In this document: positions 27,784-35,478 of the stretch, piece by piece
Layout of the letters: every line of letters begins with the position of its first letter
Numbering within the stretch: position 1 is the first letter of the stretch
Source of the DNA: Roseovarius sp.
GTDB lineage: Bacteria > Pseudomonadota > Alphaproteobacteria > Rhodobacterales > Rhodobacteraceae
Direction of reading: 5' to 3'
DNA length: 64,000 nt
Assembly: GCA_021775255.1 (NCBI GenBank)
Contig: JAJFIA010000001.1
Span: forward strand, 124,001-188,000
Program-made: the position numbers and the translations under genes
The notes under the pieces: model-generated
The model's input: only the letters and a program-made list of their open reading frames with translations
What the model was told of the DNA's origin: nothing
Databases searched by the model: none

Positions 27784-27798
27784 AACGCTAGCGCTAAC
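27784..27798. promoter_or_regulatory. LacI-type operator-like palindrome
   Basis: AACGCTAGCGCTAAC contains two overlapping 8-bp palindromes, CGCTAGCG and TAGCGCTA, like operators of LacI-family repressors. No LacI-family gene is visible in the window. Confidence 0.4.
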
Positions 27799-28004
27799 AT
27801 ATGGTTGGCGATCAAATGCAAACTTCAGGGTGGGAGGGCCTGAATTCAACCTGACTGCTGCTGCCAGATCGTGAATTGCCGGGCCATTTCGCGCCCGGAA
27901 ATATGCGCAACGGGATTCAGTGAAGCGATGAAGTGAGGCAGGTATCAATTGCATATCCGTCTGATTTTTCAGTCAATCCTCGGAAAAATCACCGCTTTGG
28001 CCTT

Positions 28005-28042
28005 ACTGGACATATTTGATTGTTGCACTGGACATATGTGAT
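28005..28042 (+). promoter_or_regulatory. Phased direct repeats upstream of ABC transporter
   Basis: ACTGGACATATTTGAT and ACTGGACATATGTGAT start 22 bp apart, about two helical turns, some 190 bp before the solute-binding protein gene. The spacing fits an activator or repressor binding one DNA face. Confidence 0.45.
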
Positions 28043-28229
28043 CAAAGCAGTAGTATCCTTTAATACCAACCGGGTGCTGCATCCCAGTTTTTGACATATA
28101 TTGGATAGCTGTCTTGGGATTGTCACATACACCCGCCACAAGGCCCGGTGTTGCGATGTTCCGCACCAAGGTATCAACCGATGTCTGCCAAGATGGCAGG
28201 CTCCTAAATCTCCGGGAGGGAGACACTAC

Positions 28230-29372
28230 ATGAAAAGAACCACTCAAAATTTCAACCGCCGTTCATTTCTGAAAGCCGGGACAGCCACAGGTGCTGTTGC
28301 TTTGGCAAGCCCGGCGCTGGTGAATGAAGCCTTTGCTTCGTCCGGCGAAATGACCCTGATGGACTGGTCGGATTACTGGCCTGATGAAATGCTGGAAAAA
28401 TTCACCGCCGAAACCGGCATCAAGGTGAACTATATCGGCATTGGCTCAAACGAAGAGCTGATCAACAAAACCAAGGCATCGCAAGGCGCCGGGGCTGATC
28501 TGATCGGGCCGACCAACAACCGCTCGCTGCAATGGGGCCCGCTTGAGCTTCTGCAGCCGTTTGATATGAGCCGTATCCCGCTGGATGCTGCCAACCCTGC
28601 GATGGTCAAAATTGGCCCCGATGCATGGGACTTTGGTGGTAAGGGTGTCACATGGATCCCGCATATCTGGGGCACCGAAGGCATGGCCTGGCGCACCGAT
28701 CTCTATATTCCGCAATCCGCTGATGGCGTTCCAAGCTACGGCGAAGTATGGGCACCGGAAAATGCCGGCAAAACCATGATGCGGGCACATTCCGGCATGC
28801 TGGGCGCAGGCCTGTTTATGGAAGCTTCCGGTCAAATGGATCCGGGCTCGATCTGGGCGGCTTACGAATCCGAAGAGAACATGCGCAAAACATGGGGCAT
28901 GGTCGCGGATTGGTGCATTGAACGCAAAAGCAATCTGAAACTGATCTGGAACGATGCGGACAGTCAGAAAAACGGGTTGTTGAATGACGGCGTTCTTATC
29001 GGTCAGACATGGGACGGCCCACCGCTGGCCCTGAAAACCGCTGGCGAACCAGTGACATATCAGGCCCCTGCCGAAGGCGCGATGGCCTGGGTTGATGGTC
29101 TGGCCATGCCTAAGGGTGCTAAAAACATTGATGCGGTTTATGAGCTGATCAAATTTGCCTATGTGCCTGAAAATGCAGGCAAGGCGATTGATAAGCATGG
29201 CTATAACTCGCCCATTCTGACGGCCGATACATTTGCCGATTCGAATTATGCCAAGAACTTTGCTGAAGCCTATCCAGGTGACGCGCTGGCCAACCTCAAT
29301 GCATGGCCTGCCGAAGCCCCCTGGTACGCCGATGTGCGCACAGAATATGTGAACAAGTTCATAAGCGCATAA
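28230..29372 (+). CDS. ABC transporter solute-binding protein (PotD class, Tat-exported)
   Basis: A 380-residue periplasmic binding protein of the spermidine/putrescine (PotD) type, with MDWSDYWPDEMLEKFTAETG near the mature N-terminus and DGLAMPKGAKNIDAVYELIKF towards the end. The N-terminus has a Tat signal (NRRSFLKAG, then a hydrophobic stretch ending in AFAS), so it is exported folded. Start ATG 28230 follows GGGAGGGAG. It heads the transporter genes and lies after the glycerol-kinase/phosphodiesterase genes, so the ligand may be a glycerol-derived compound and not a polyamine. The hairpin after it may set its high expression relative to the other subunits. Confidence 0.87.
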   Translation: MKRTTQNFNRRSFLKAGTATGAVALASPALVNEAFASSGEMTLMDWSDYWPDEMLEKFTAETGIKVNYIGIGSNEELINKTKASQGAGADLIGPTNNRSLQWGPLELLQPFDMSRIPLDAANPAMVKIGPDAWDFGGKGVTWIPHIWGTEGMAWRTDLYIPQSADGVPSYGEVWAPENAGKTMMRAHSGMLGAGLFMEASGQMDPGSIWAAYESEENMRKTWGMVADWCIERKSNLKLIWNDADSQKNGLLNDGVLIGQTWDGPPLALKTAGEPVTYQAPAEGAMAWVDGLAMPKGAKNIDAVYELIKFAYVPENAGKAIDKHGYNSPILTADTFADSNYAKNFAEAYPGDALANLNAWPAEAPWYADVRTEYVNKFISA

Positions 29373-29391
29373 ACACACCTTTGAAAACCTG

Positions 29392-29416
29392 TCCGGCCGC
29401 AGCATTTGCGGCCGGA
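29392..29416 (+). promoter_or_regulatory. Intra-operon hairpin after binding-protein gene
   Basis: TCCGGCCGC and GCGGCCGGA pair perfectly (9 bp, 7-nt loop) between the binding-protein and ATPase genes, followed by TAATTTTA. Such hairpins often stabilise or partly terminate the binding-protein mRNA. Confidence 0.55.
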
Positions 29417-29488
29417 TAATTTTACCCAAAAAATCGCTCATCAAGGGGCCATTCAAGCAGCCCTGACTATAACAAAACGGGGAAAATC

Positions 29489-30601
29489 ATGACAACTGGT
29501 GTAGCTGTCGATCTGGAGAATGTCTGGATCACATTTGGTGACTTTGTTGCTGTACGCGAAGCAAATGTTCACATCAACGGAGGCGATTTCTTCTCCTTTC
29601 TCGGCCCGTCAGGCTGTGGTAAAACAACAATTCTGCGCGCGGTTTCCGGGTTTTTGGACCCCAGTCAGGGCAATATCCTGATCGGCGGCAACAACATGGC
29701 CGGCATCGGACCGAACAAGCGCCCGACCGCGCTGATCTTTCAAAACCTCGCCCTTTTCCCATTGATGAAAATCTGGGAAAATATCTCGTTTTCCATGGAA
29801 GTGGCCGGGGCAAGTGCCGCTGAGCGGCGCAAACGCGCCGATGAGCTTCTGGATATGATCGCCCTTGATGGACAAGGTGACAAACTCCCGTCCGAGCTTT
29901 CCGGCGGGCAAAAACAGCGCGTTGCCATCGCCCGAGCGCTTTGCGCCAATCCCGATGTTCTGCTGCTGGACGAGCCGCTTTCGGCGCTTGACCTCAAGCT
30001 GCGCCAGCACATGCGCACCGAGCTGCGAGAAATTCAGCAGCGCGTTGGCATTACCTTCATCTACATCACCCATGATCAGGGCGAGGCCCTGACGATGTCG
30101 GATAATGTGGCGGTGATGAAAGCGGGCATTATCGATCAGATTGACACCGGCCACACCATCTATGACAGCCCGTCCACCCCGTTTGTTGCCTCTTTTGTTG
30201 GCGAAAACAACGTGTTCCGTGGCAAAATCAAAGAGATCAAGGGAGAGCAGGCGCTGGTTTCCACCAACCGTTCCGGCGATCTTCTGGCGCGGATCACGCC
30301 CACGCAACTGGGCAAAATGAATGTCGGCGATGACGCCATGATGTTCATCCGCCCCGAAGCCCTTGCCCTTGGCAAAGCCGATGCAGCCTCACATACAACC
30401 ATCACCGCCAATGTGGTGAACGAGGAATTCGAAGGCAATGTCTTCAGCGTCTTCCTTGAAGGTGGCGGCGGCAAATCCATTAAAATGGCAACGCCAAATC
30501 TGGGTCAGGCTAAAATATCCACGACCGGCAAGGATCTGTCTCTGCATTATGATGCCAACAACGCCGTGGTCATGCCCACCGGCGAGCTGGCGTCGGAGTA
30601 A
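29489..30601 (+). CDS. ABC transporter ATP-binding protein (PotA class)
   Basis: The 370-residue ATPase energises import. Walker A GPSGCGKTT, Q-loop FQNLALFP, signature LSGGQKQRVA, Walker B LLLDEPLSALD and H-loop YITHDQGEA are all intact. The C-terminal ~130 residues form a TOBE domain typical of the PotA/MalK group, which may sense regulators. It follows the binding protein by 116 bp and precedes the first permease by 10 bp. The substrate depends on the binding protein. Confidence 0.93.
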   Translation: MTTGVAVDLENVWITFGDFVAVREANVHINGGDFFSFLGPSGCGKTTILRAVSGFLDPSQGNILIGGNNMAGIGPNKRPTALIFQNLALFPLMKIWENISFSMEVAGASAAERRKRADELLDMIALDGQGDKLPSELSGGQKQRVAIARALCANPDVLLLDEPLSALDLKLRQHMRTELREIQQRVGITFIYITHDQGEALTMSDNVAVMKAGIIDQIDTGHTIYDSPSTPFVASFVGENNVFRGKIKEIKGEQALVSTNRSGDLLARITPTQLGKMNVGDDAMMFIRPEALALGKADAASHTTITANVVNEEFEGNVFSVFLEGGGGKSIKMATPNLGQAKISTTGKDLSLHYDANNAVVMPTGELASE

Positions 30602-30611
30602 GGCGGGCCCC

Positions 30612-31541
30612 ATGAAAAAGAAAATGATCTTCTCCGAGTTCTTCAGGAACAACGGCATTGTGATGGGCAGCCTTCTGTTTGGACTGGTCAGTTTCTGGCT
30701 GATCTTTCTGGTGATCCTGCCGCAAATTTCGATGCTTGATTTTTCCTTCCGCTACAACCTGCCCCCCGCCGAACAGGGCGGCCCAAAGGATGTCTATACC
30801 CTGAGCAATTATGAACATCTGCTTTATGGCTCTGACTCCACCCACCAGACCTATAACACCGTCGATCTGATGGTGTTTGTCCGCACGATTATCGCCGCGA
30901 TGTTTGTCACGGTTTTCAATATCCTGCTGTGCTATCCGATGGCCTATTTCCTTGGTCAATCCAGGGGATCAGGCTTTGTGCGGCTGCTGGTCGTGCTGCT
31001 GATCATCCCCTACTGGATCAATGAGATTTTGCGCGCCTTCGCGCTCAAGATCATCTTTGGCGACAGTGGCTTGCTCAATGAGGTTCTGATGTTCCTGCAC
31101 CTCACGCCTCAGCCGATTGATTTCATCCGTGCCGACATCGCGCTCTATGCCGGTCTGGGCTATGCCTATATCCTGCTGATGCTGTTCCCGATGTATAACG
31201 TGATCGAAAGCCTTGACCGCAATCAGATCGAAGCGGCGCGCGATATGGGGGCAAGCTGGATACGCATTCACCGCCGGATCGTGATCCCCCATGCCAAGCC
31301 GGGTATCGCCTCGGGCTCGACCATGGTGTTCATGCTTTCCGCCGGGGCGCTGGCCGCCCCCCAGATTCTGGGCGGCCCAAGCAGCCTGTGGTTTACCCAG
31401 CTTGTCTATCAGTGGTTCAACGACTCGCTCAACTGGCAGCAGGGGGCGGCCTATGCCATTGTTCTGCTGATCTCCACCATCTCGATCGTTCTGGTGATGA
31501 TGAAAATCTTCAGGGTTAACATGGGGGATATTGGCAAATGA
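30612..31541 (+). CDS. ABC transporter permease (PotB class)
   Basis: A 309-residue inner-membrane permease with about six helices and the cytoplasmic coupling motif EAARDMGASWIRIHRRIVIPHAKPGI (EAA loop, near residue 212). A longer first periplasmic loop (residues ~45-85) contains ENY-like polar sequence (LSNYEHLLYGSDST). ATG 30612 follows GGCGGG weakly; it is fixed by the family N-terminus. The stop overlaps the start of the second permease by 4 bp. Confidence 0.9.
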   Translation: MKKKMIFSEFFRNNGIVMGSLLFGLVSFWLIFLVILPQISMLDFSFRYNLPPAEQGGPKDVYTLSNYEHLLYGSDSTHQTYNTVDLMVFVRTIIAAMFVTVFNILLCYPMAYFLGQSRGSGFVRLLVVLLIIPYWINEILRAFALKIIFGDSGLLNEVLMFLHLTPQPIDFIRADIALYAGLGYAYILLMLFPMYNVIESLDRNQIEAARDMGASWIRIHRRIVIPHAKPGIASGSTMVFMLSAGALAAPQILGGPSSLWFTQLVYQWFNDSLNWQQGAAYAIVLLISTISIVLVMMKIFRVNMGDIGK

Positions 31542-32806
31542 AATCGCTCAATTTCGCCCGTATCGCCCTGGGCGCCTATCTTCTGATCTTCTTCAGCTAC
31601 CTTCTGGGGCCGCTGGTGGTGATGAGCATGACCGCCTTCAATTCAGCCAGCTTTCCATCGGTATCCCCCTGGGCCTGCTTTACCTTTGAATGGTACGAAG
31701 TCCTGTGGAATGATACGGCCATCCGCGATGGTATCTACTATAGTGTGATCATCGGGTTGGGCACGGTTGCCTTGTCGGTGTCGATGGGGCTGGCGGCCTC
31801 GATCGTGCTGACGCAGGTCTGGCCCCGGATCCGCTCAACCTATTACACGCTGATCATCGCGCCAATTCTGGTGCCCGGTGTTGTGCTTGGTATCTCGACC
31901 CTGGTCTTCTGGGACCGGCTTGGAACATTCCTTGGGGCCTCTGATGGGTCGGCCGTCTATAGCCTGTTCCATAACGGTATTTTCCTGACAATCCTTGGCC
32001 AATCCGCGTTCATTGCATCCTATTGCATGCTGGTCTTTGTCGCCCGCCTGCAACGGTTTGACCCGGGCCTGACCGAGGCCGCGCTTGATCTGGGCGCCAC
32101 CCACACCCAGGCCTTTCGCAAGATTCTGCTGCCCTTCATGCGGCCGGCGATTGCATCGGCTGCCGTGCTGGCATTCCTGGCCTCGTTCGAGAACTACAAC
32201 ACCACCACCTTTACCATCGTCAAATACAAGACGTTGACAACGGTTCTGGCTCAGAAGGTGCGCCTGGGCATCAACCCGTCCATCTCGTCACTGGCCTTCA
32301 TCATCATCCTGCTTACAATATTCGGCGCGCTGGTGTTTGAGGCCGTGGCCCGCAACAAGGCCCGCAAAGAGCAGATCAAACTGGGCCGGACGGAAGAGAA
32401 AAAAGGCGGTATCCTGCCCGCTTTCATGCAGGGCAACCCGGCTGCGTTCGGGTTTGTTCTTCTGTCGTTCATCGTCATTGTCATGGTTGGCACGGCGCAG
32501 AAATATGACCCTTCGCAATGCAAGATTGATGTGCGCGAAGCCAAAAAGGCCGAAGCCGCCGCCCGCATGAAAGAGCTGCGCGAGCAGCGCCTGATACAGG
32601 ATCAATCCGATGCCCGTCAGGGGCCGGATATTTTCGGGGCCCCCAAGACCGAGCCAGAGGCCGGACAAGGCTCCGGCACCGGTGCTTTTGGCAACGTGTT
32701 TGATCCAGGCAACCTGTCGGATGAAAAAGCGCCCAAAAGCGGCACAGGCGCCTTTGGCGGCGTGTTTGATCCGACAAATCTGGATGAGACCGCACCAAGC
32801 GAATGA
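31538..32806 (+). CDS. ABC transporter permease (PotC class) with C-terminal extension
   Basis: Residues 1-270 are an ordinary PotC-type permease with the EAA loop AALDLGATHTQAFRKILLPF (181-200). The protein then continues to residue 422, about 140 residues beyond the usual length. The extension holds a further hydrophobic helix (about 302-318), a charged helix rich in K, E, A and R (325-355) and two copies of a 15-residue motif, SGTGAFGxVFDPxNL, at 379-393 and 401-415. A seventh helix would place this tail in the periplasm. Nothing in the DNA suggests a fusion by frameshift: codon use is continuous and a terminator follows the stop. Role of the tail unknown. Confidence 0.88.
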   Translation: MKSLNFARIALGAYLLIFFSYLLGPLVVMSMTAFNSASFPSVSPWACFTFEWYEVLWNDTAIRDGIYYSVIIGLGTVALSVSMGLAASIVLTQVWPRIRSTYYTLIIAPILVPGVVLGISTLVFWDRLGTFLGASDGSAVYSLFHNGIFLTILGQSAFIASYCMLVFVARLQRFDPGLTEAALDLGATHTQAFRKILLPFMRPAIASAAVLAFLASFENYNTTTFTIVKYKTLTTVLAQKVRLGINPSISSLAFIIILLTIFGALVFEAVARNKARKEQIKLGRTEEKKGGILPAFMQGNPAAFGFVLLSFIVIVMVGTAQKYDPSQCKIDVREAKKAEAAARMKELREQRLIQDQSDARQGPDIFGAPKTEPEAGQGSGTGAFGNVFDPGNLSDEKAPKSGTGAFGGVFDPTNLDETAPSE

Positions 32807-32812
32807 ATTTAT

Positions 32813-32847
32813 CAGGGGCCGCCAGTTTGCTGGCCCCTGCCCTTTTT
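32813..32847 (+). terminator. Terminator of the ABC transporter operon
   Basis: CAGGGGCC and GGCCCCTG form an 8-bp stem with an 11-nt loop; five T follow after a short C-rich spacer. It lies 6 bp after the last permease stop. Confidence 0.8.
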
Positions 32848-32983
32848 GCTGGCCACCGCCAGTTTTGTTTTGCCCTACCGCATTCCATTCCGGTGCATCC
32901 GCCGGATACATTCCAGACGCACTCAGATATGCGGGGATGATATCAAAAACCAACCACCTGTTGTTTTTGGATTTAGCCAGTTT

Positions 32984-33127
32984 TCACTTCTGAGCAATAG
33001 AATGATCACGGGCCGCGACAATCAACACGCCATCACAGGCGGCGCGATATACACCGGCATCTCGGGCCTTCTCACCCTCGGCGAAAACCCAAATCGTTTC
33101 TGCCTGCGCAAGCGGCTGAAATTCCAA
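32984..33127 (-). other. Possible small ORF or gene remnant
   Basis: On the reverse strand a frame reads ETIWVFAEGEKARDAGVYRA, then CDGVLIVAARDHSIAQK and stop. The composition looks protein-like, with a beta-alpha-beta rhythm, and the frame is open from a stop at 33196, but no ATG is present. A TTG at 33127 preceded by GAAGGCGG would give 47 residues. It may be the 3' end of a decayed gene. I do not recognise the family. Confidence 0.25.
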
Positions 33128-33238
33128 CGGATTGCCGCCTTCATCGGGTGCAGGGTTTTGTTCAATACCATTCTTGCATAAGTGGTTACGGTATCAATAA
33201 ATCCGTTATGAAAGACATAGCCCGGAAAGGATAGAAAT

Positions 33239-33961
33239 ATGACTGCATCCCGCCGCAGCATTACTGGTGAAATGGAAAAGGCAACCCATTATGTGACCCG
33301 CGTGGCCTGGCTGCGCGCCGCTGTGATGGGGGCAAATGACGGCATTGTTTCCACCGCCAGCCTGATCATCGGGGTGGCGGCTGCGGGCACCGAACAGAGC
33401 GGGGTTCTTCTGGCCGGGCTGGCCGGGCTGATTGCCGGGGCGATGTCGATGGCTGCGGGTGAATATGTCTCGGTTTCGGCGCAATCCGATAGTGAAAACG
33501 CCGATCTGGCGCGCGAAAGGGATGAACTCAGGGAGAATCCAGAGGCCGAGCTTCTTGAACTGGCCGGATTTTATGAAATACGCGGCATCTCGGCTGATCT
33601 GGCGTTGCAGGTTGCCCTGGAACTGACAGATCACGACGCGCTTCAGGCCCATGCGCGCGATGAGCTTGGCATCACCGACCAATCCAAGGCCCGCCCGGTA
33701 CAGGCGGCAATCACCTCAGCCGCAACATTTTCCACCGGGGCCGCCCTGCCGCTTTCCGCCGTCATATTCGCGCCGGTTCACAGCATCATCTGGGTGACCA
33801 CATTGGCCTCGATACTGGTTTTGGCCTTGCTCGGTTATGTCTCGGCCAAAACCGGCGGCGCACCCGTGGGTAAATCAATCGGGCGCGTCACTCTTTGGGG
33901 GGCAGCGGCGATGGCGGCCACGGCCACTGTTGGCTGGTTGTTTGATGTGACAATGGGTTGA
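33239..33961 (+). CDS. VIT1/CCC1-family transporter
   Basis: The 240-residue membrane protein has the VIT1/CCC1 fold: five helices, an N-terminal helix with LRAAVMGANDGIVSTASLIIG, the second helix GLIAGAMSMAAGEYVSVSAQSD, and a cytoplasmic helical metal-binding loop rich in E and D (residues ~80-145). Relatives move Fe(II) or Mn(II) out of the cytosol. GGAAAGGAT precedes ATG 33239. Single gene; no iron box can be named in the upstream 100 bp. Confidence 0.9.
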   Translation: MTASRRSITGEMEKATHYVTRVAWLRAAVMGANDGIVSTASLIIGVAAAGTEQSGVLLAGLAGLIAGAMSMAAGEYVSVSAQSDSENADLARERDELRENPEAELLELAGFYEIRGISADLALQVALELTDHDALQAHARDELGITDQSKARPVQAAITSAATFSTGAALPLSAVIFAPVHSIIWVTTLASILVLALLGYVSAKTGGAPVGKSIGRVTLWGAAAMAATATVGWLFDVTMG

Positions 33962-33989
33962 GGGAAAGGGAAAGGAAATGGCGCGCCGA

Positions 33990-34009
33990 CCGGGCACTGG
34001 AATGCCCGG
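33990..34009. terminator. Hairpin between convergent genes
   Basis: CCGGGCA and TGCCCGG pair across CTGGAA, 29 bp after the VIT1-type gene. No T-run; a possible transcript-end structure shared with the convergent gene at 34065-34694. Confidence 0.4.
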
Positions 34010-34064
34010 CCCTGATGCGCCTGCGGAGCCAAAACAGCCTGTTGTCATGAAATCCGCATCATAG

Positions 34065-34694
34065 TTACATTCCCAATGCGGATCTGACCTGCTCGATAGT
34101 GGCCTTCAGCAATCCGGGATTACCCTGGGCTTTTTCCAATGAGCCTTTCAGCATGATTTTCTTCAAGTCATCCAGATCCGAGCCATCTATCATCTCGCTG
34201 GCCTTTTCCAGATTGAAACCATCAACGCTCAGCGCATCCTCTGCGGTATCGGTGGTTGCCTCTGTTGCCTCATTCGTCACAGCCTCAACCGCTGCTTCAG
34301 TTGTATCGGTTACGGCATCTTCCGTTGCCTCAACCGCTTCACTTGCCGTGTCTGCTGCGGCATCAACGGCACCTTCCACAGCATCGGTTGCTTCCCCGGT
34401 TACCGCTTCGGTGGTATCAGATGCAGCATCGGTAGATCCGTCAATGACTTCCGCCGCCTCATCCACGACTTCCCCGGCGGTTTCATTCACCTCTTGTGTT
34501 GCTTCTTCAACAATGTCCGCCCCCCCTTCAACAGCCTCTCCGGCGGCATCCGCAGCACTTTCCAGCGCCTCAGGCGCTTCAACCGATTCACCGGTTGCAG
34601 AATTTTCAATCTTATCACCGGGCTTGCCGATAAACAGGAAATAAGCCCCGACAGCCACAGCCACAGCCACGGCAATCCATAACACATTTTTCAT
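34065..34694 (-). CDS. Acidic, alanine-rich membrane-anchored protein
   Basis: A 209-residue protein with one N-terminal hydrophobic helix (residues 4-20) and about 120 residues of very acidic A/E/T/V/D repeats (units such as EAVE, DAVT, DAAADTA) with an ~11-residue rhythm like LEA or apolipoprotein amphipathic helices. A short ordinary C-terminal domain follows (FNLEKASEMIDGSDL, then LKATIEQVRSALGM). It should face the periplasm. ATG 34694 lies 9 bp after AGAGG; ATG 34700 is also possible. Function unknown; a stress or desiccation role is a guess from the repeat type. Confidence 0.7.
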   Translation of the reverse strand: MKNVLWIAVAVAVAVGAYFLFIGKPGDKIENSATGESVEAPEALESAADAAGEAVEGGADIVEEATQEVNETAGEVVDEAAEVIDGSTDAASDTTEAVTGEATDAVEGAVDAAADTASEAVEATEDAVTDTTEAAVEAVTNEATEATTDTAEDALSVDGFNLEKASEMIDGSDLDDLKKIMLKGSLEKAQGNPGLLKATIEQVRSALGM

Positions 34695-34795
34695 AATCAT
34701 TTTCCTCTGTCATAACGGCCCTAGCCCAATTGCTGGCCGGTTGGACCTTATCAACCAAATGATCGGGCAGGTGGAAAGGCTCAAGGGGGAATATT

Positions 34796-34827
34796 GCCAA
34801 TATCGGCTCAGATCAGCCGATATTGGC
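34796..34827 (+). promoter_or_regulatory. Strong inverted repeat in the infC upstream region
   Basis: GCCAATATCGGCT and AGCCGATATTGGC pair perfectly (13 bp) across CAGATC, 70 bp before the infC start. A second, GC-rich foldback follows at 34832-34855. It could be a leader structure for infC or a DNA operator. Confidence 0.45.
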
Positions 34828-34884
34828 GCTTGTAACACCGCGCGGGCGCGGTTACGTTGCGGCCTTGATACTGGCTAACAATTG

Positions 34885-34889
34885 AAGGA
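34885..34889 (+). promoter_or_regulatory. Ribosome-binding site that fixes the infC start
   Basis: AAGGA lies 8 bases before ATA 34898, from which the conserved IF-3 N-terminus is read. It supports ATA and not the downstream in-frame GTG 34949. Confidence 0.6.
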
Positions 34890-34897
34890 TTAATACC

Positions 34898-35443
34898 ATA
34901 GCCCGCAGACCCCACAACGCGCCACCGCAGCGCGATACCGGCCCCCGAGTGAATGAAAATGTCCGTGCCCCTGAAATACGCCTGATTGGCGCGGATGGCG
35001 AGAATGTCGGCGTGGTAACACCTGAGCGTGCGATGGAAATGGCCGATGAGGCCGGGCTGGATCTGGTGGAGATATCCCCCAATGCCAATCCGCCGGTCTG
35101 CAAGATCATGGATTTCGGCAAATACAAATACGAACAGCAAAAACGCGAATCCGAGGCGCGCAAGAAGCAAAAAGTGATCGAGGTGAAAGAGGTGAAATTT
35201 CGCCCCAACACCGATATCCATGATTACGATGTGAAAATGCGCAACGTCACCAAGTTTCTTGTTAACGGCGACAAGGTGAAGATCACCCTGCGCTTTCGCG
35301 GCCGTGAGATGGCGCATCAGGAACTGGGCCGCGATTTGCTCAACCGGGTGGCGGATGACACCAAAGAGATCGGCAAGATTGAAAACATGCCGAAAATGGA
35401 AGGCCGCCAGATGATCATGATCATCGGCCCGCTTCCCAGGTAG
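34898..35443 (+). CDS. infC: Translation initiation factor IF-3, non-AUG start
   Basis: IF-3 binds the 30S subunit, blocks premature 50S joining and proofreads start codons. The 181-residue product includes [16 protein letters not shown], the linker region [14 protein letters not shown] and the C-terminal domain with [21 protein letters not shown] and IGPLPR. The family N-terminus in this group, [17 protein letters not shown], is encoded here directly after ATA at 34898, which has a good AAGGA site; no ATG exists upstream in frame and GTG 34949 would drop conserved residues. A rare start codon fits the autocontrol known for infC of E. coli (AUU). It stands without rpmI-rplT and converges on uvrA. 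Confidence 0.9.
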   Translation: MARRPHNAPPQRDTGPRVNENVRAPEIRLIGADGENVGVVTPERAMEMADEAGLDLVEISPNANPPVCKIMDFGKYKYEQQKRESEARKKQKVIEVKEVKFRPNTDIHDYDVKMRNVTKFLVNGDKVKITLRFRGREMAHQELGRDLLNRVADDTKEIGKIENMPKMEGRQMIMIIGPLPR

Positions 35444-35456
35444 ATTGTGAACGTAA

Positions 35457-35477
35457 GGTGGGTTTCACCCACCCTAC
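35457..35477. repeat. GTGGGTT..ACCCACCCTAC repeat between infC and uvrA
   Basis: A copy of the element at 15742-15761 (GTGGGTTTCACCCACCCTAC preceded by G). Its small hairpin sits exactly between the convergent stops and may end both transcripts. Confidence 0.65.
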
Positions 35478-35478
35478 A

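Larger units (their letters stand above)
27739..28229. other. 491-bp intergenic regulatory region
   Basis: No credible gene. The stretch is AT-rich and carries a LacI-type palindrome (27784-27798) and a pair of direct repeats (28005-28042). It separates the catabolic genes from the ABC transporter genes and probably holds the transporter promoter; a GGGAGGGAG ribosome site ends it. Confidence 0.6.
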
